A stretch of DNA of 64,000 bases from Pseudoxanthomonas helianthi (GTDB lineage Bacteria; Pseudomonadota; Gammaproteobacteria; Xanthomonadales; Xanthomonadaceae): positions 673,592 through 737,591 of the forward strand of contig NZ_JAGKTC010000002.1 of assembly GCF_017939625.1 (NCBI RefSeq), read 5' to 3'. Both the position numbers and the translations under genes were made by a program. Every line of letters begins with the position of its first letter. Positions within the stretch are counted from its first letter, which is position 1. Shown here in pieces: positions 62,498-64,000 of this stretch. The notes under the pieces were generated by a model. It did no database searches. It saw nothing but the letters and a program-made list of their open reading frames with translations, and was not told the origin of the DNA.

Positions 62498-64000
62498 GTG
62501 AGCCCGCCGCGCATGCTCAAGGGGCTGCTGTCGTTCGGCAGCATGACCCTGCTCAGCCGGGTGTTCGGGCTGGTCCGGGATCGTCTGATCGGCCATTATT
62601 TTGGCGCGAATGCGATGACCGACGCCTTCTTCGTCGCGTTCCGCATTCCCAACTTCATGCGCCGATTGTTTGCGGAAGGATCCTTTTCCACGGCGTTCGT
62701 GCCCGTTTTCACGGAAATCAAGGAGAAGCGCAGTCAGGCCGAACTCAAGGAGTTGATGGGGCGCACCGCCGGCACCCTGGGTGGGGTGCTCCTGGTGGTA
62801 ACGGCCTTGGGTATGCTGGCCTCGCCATGGCTGGCTTCGCTGTTCTCCAACCATGCCGCTCCGGTGCCCGGGCAGCAGGAACTGATCGCGCGCCTGCTGC
62901 TGCTGACCTTCCCATTCCTGCTGTTCGTATCGCTGACCGCGCTGGCGGCCGGAGCGCTCAACAGCTATCACCGCTTCGGCCTGCCTGCGTTCACGCCGGT
63001 GATCCTGAACCTTTGCATGATCGCCGCCTCGATCTGGGGTTCGAAGGTCGCCGATCCGCCGATAATGGCGCTGGGCTGGGCGGTGCTGGCCGGCGGCATC
63101 CTGCAGCTGCTGTTCCAGTTCCCGCAACTGGCCCAGTTCGACTTGCTGGTCCTGCCGCGCTGGGGCTGGAAGCATCCCGACGTCCGGCGGGTGATGCGGC
63201 TGATGGTGCCCACGCTGATTGGTTCGTCGGTTGCGCAGATCAACCTGCTTTTCGACACCTTCATCGCCGCCAAGCTCGCTGCCGGCTCGCAAAGCTGGCT
63301 GTCCACCGCCGACCGTTTCCTCGAGCTGCCCTTGGGCGTTTTCGCGATCGCGCTCGGCACGGTAGTGCTGCCGACGTTGTCGCGCCACCACGTCAACGAG
63401 GATCGCCAAGCCTTCTCCCGGTCGCTGGACTGGGGTTTGCGGACCACTTTCCTGATCATCGTTCCGGCCATGCTGGGACTGATGCTGTTGTCGTTGCCGC
63501 TGGTGTCCACCTTGTTCCAGACGGGGCGTTTCGACGCTTTCGCAGCGCGCATGACCGCACTGTCGGTTTTCGGCCTGAGTTTCGGTCTGCCGGCCTTCGC
63601 CTTGGTCAAAACCGTGTTGCCGGCGTTCTACGCACGTCAGGACACCCGCACCCCGATGCGGGCCGGTCTTATCGCGCTGGTTGCCAACATGGTGTTCAAC
63701 ATCGCCCTGTTGGCGCTGTTGTACGTATGGAAGGTGCCACCGGAAGAGCAGGCCAAGGGCATCATGGCGGGATTGGCTAGCACGCCGGGCCTGCATTTTG
63801 CGTTGGGTATTGCCAGCGCATTGTCCAGTTACCTGAACCTCGGGTTGCTGCTGTATTGGCTGCGCGGGGCACGGGTTTACGACCCTATGCCGGGTTGGGG
63901 CGGGTTCCTGACGAAAGTTGGGTTCGCCAATGGCGTGATGGCGGCGGGCCTGTTGGTCGCCCTGTGGCTCGCCCCCGAATTCACGACCATGGGGGCATGG
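62498..64000 (+). CDS. murJ: Lipid II flippase MurJ (3' end beyond window)
   Basis: MurJ moves lipid II across the inner membrane for peptidoglycan synthesis. The visible 501 codons hold most of the protein: MLKGLLSFGSMTLLSRVFGLVRD, DAFFVAFRIPNFMRRLFAEGSFSTAFVP and LPLGVFAIALGTVVLPTLSRH, and about thirteen membrane segments. I start at the GTG at 62498, which has GGAGG seven bases upstream. An in-frame ATG at 62513 is possible. The gene is open to the end of the window. murJ next to rpsT is conserved. Confidence 0.96.
   Translation, partial: MSPPRMLKGLLSFGSMTLLSRVFGLVRDRLIGHYFGANAMTDAFFVAFRIPNFMRRLFAEGSFSTAFVPVFTEIKEKRSQAELKELMGRTAGTLGGVLLVVTALGMLASPWLASLFSNHAAPVPGQQELIARLLLLTFPFLLFVSLTALAAGALNSYHRFGLPAFTPVILNLCMIAASIWGSKVADPPIMALGWAVLAGGILQLLFQFPQLAQFDLLVLPRWGWKHPDVRRVMRLMVPTLIGSSVAQINLLFDTFIAAKLAAGSQSWLSTADRFLELPLGVFAIALGTVVLPTLSRHHVNEDRQAFSRSLDWGLRTTFLIIVPAMLGLMLLSLPLVSTLFQTGRFDAFAARMTALSVFGLSFGLPAFALVKTVLPAFYARQDTRTPMRAGLIALVANMVFNIALLALLYVWKVPPEEQAKGIMAGLASTPGLHFALGIASALSSYLNLGLLLYWLRGARVYDPMPGWGGFLTKVGFANGVMAAGLLVALWLAPEFTTMGAW

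Noticed and set aside
62252-63796. 514-codon minus-strand frame opposite murJ
   Set aside because: Antisense to clear MurJ motifs and full of Gln/Arg-rich low-complexity sequence.

Overview
The window is a gene-dense, high-GC chromosomal segment of a Lysobacteraceae/Xanthomonadaceae bacterium (Lysobacter, Luteimonas or Thermomonas-like). The evidence is the gene order (rpsB-tsf-pyrH-frr-uppS-cdsA-dxr-rseP-bamA-lpxD-fabZ-lpxA-lpxB-rnhB; map-glnD-dapD-arsC-dapE-asnB; rplU-rpmA-obgE-rpsT-murJ), the protein families, and the dispersed palindromic repeats (GTAG-type and GTGGGAG-type) between genes. I see no phage, insertion sequence, CRISPR array or rRNA. One tRNA gene is present (tRNA-Leu CAG).

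Layout. Positions 1-16154, minus strand: ribosomal protein S2/EF-Ts, UMP kinase, ribosome recycling, undecaprenyl-PP and phospholipid synthesis, the MEP pathway, RseP, BamA and lipid A genes. A plus-strand AIM24-family gene and a minus-strand CDF metal exporter interrupt the usual order. skp is missing between bamA and lpxD, and a 265-bp element of nested inverted repeats fills the fabZ-lpxA gap. Positions 16448-25289, plus strand: map, glnD and the lysine/asparagine genes, with a GH43 hydrolase between dapD and the arsC-like gene. The asnB leader has the parts of a transcription attenuator: an Asn-rich 29-codon peptide, an antiterminator pairing and an intrinsic terminator. Positions 25347-36374: an alpha/beta hydrolase-LuxR fusion, an MddA-like methyltransferase, tpm, parC, tRNA-Leu, rnr, rlmB, a DmpA-type peptidase and an EamA exporter.

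Positions 36450-39888, minus strand: an ECF sigma factor, a Cys-rich precursor with EGKCG motifs and an EF-hand pair, an MNIO (DUF692) maturase, its DUF2063 partner, and RNase T. This is a ribosomally made, post-translationally modified copper-handling peptide system of the HvfABC/bufferin class. Positions 40129-47660, minus strand: a phosphate-starvation block (oprP, two pstS, pstC, pstA, pstB, phoU) with three Pho-box-like sites. Positions 47846-59822: an M28 peptidase, nth, two crotonases, an FKBP isomerase, a DUF1289-NUDIX fusion, a rhodanese, a DUF1684 lipoprotein, a PCu(A)C copper chaperone, a thioesterase and uvrA. Positions 60278-64000: rplU-rpmA, obgE, rpsT and the 5' part of murJ, which runs off the end.

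The two most interesting signals are the asparagine leader-peptide attenuator in front of asnB and the EF-hand-containing HvfA/bufferin-type precursor with its sigma factor and maturation genes.
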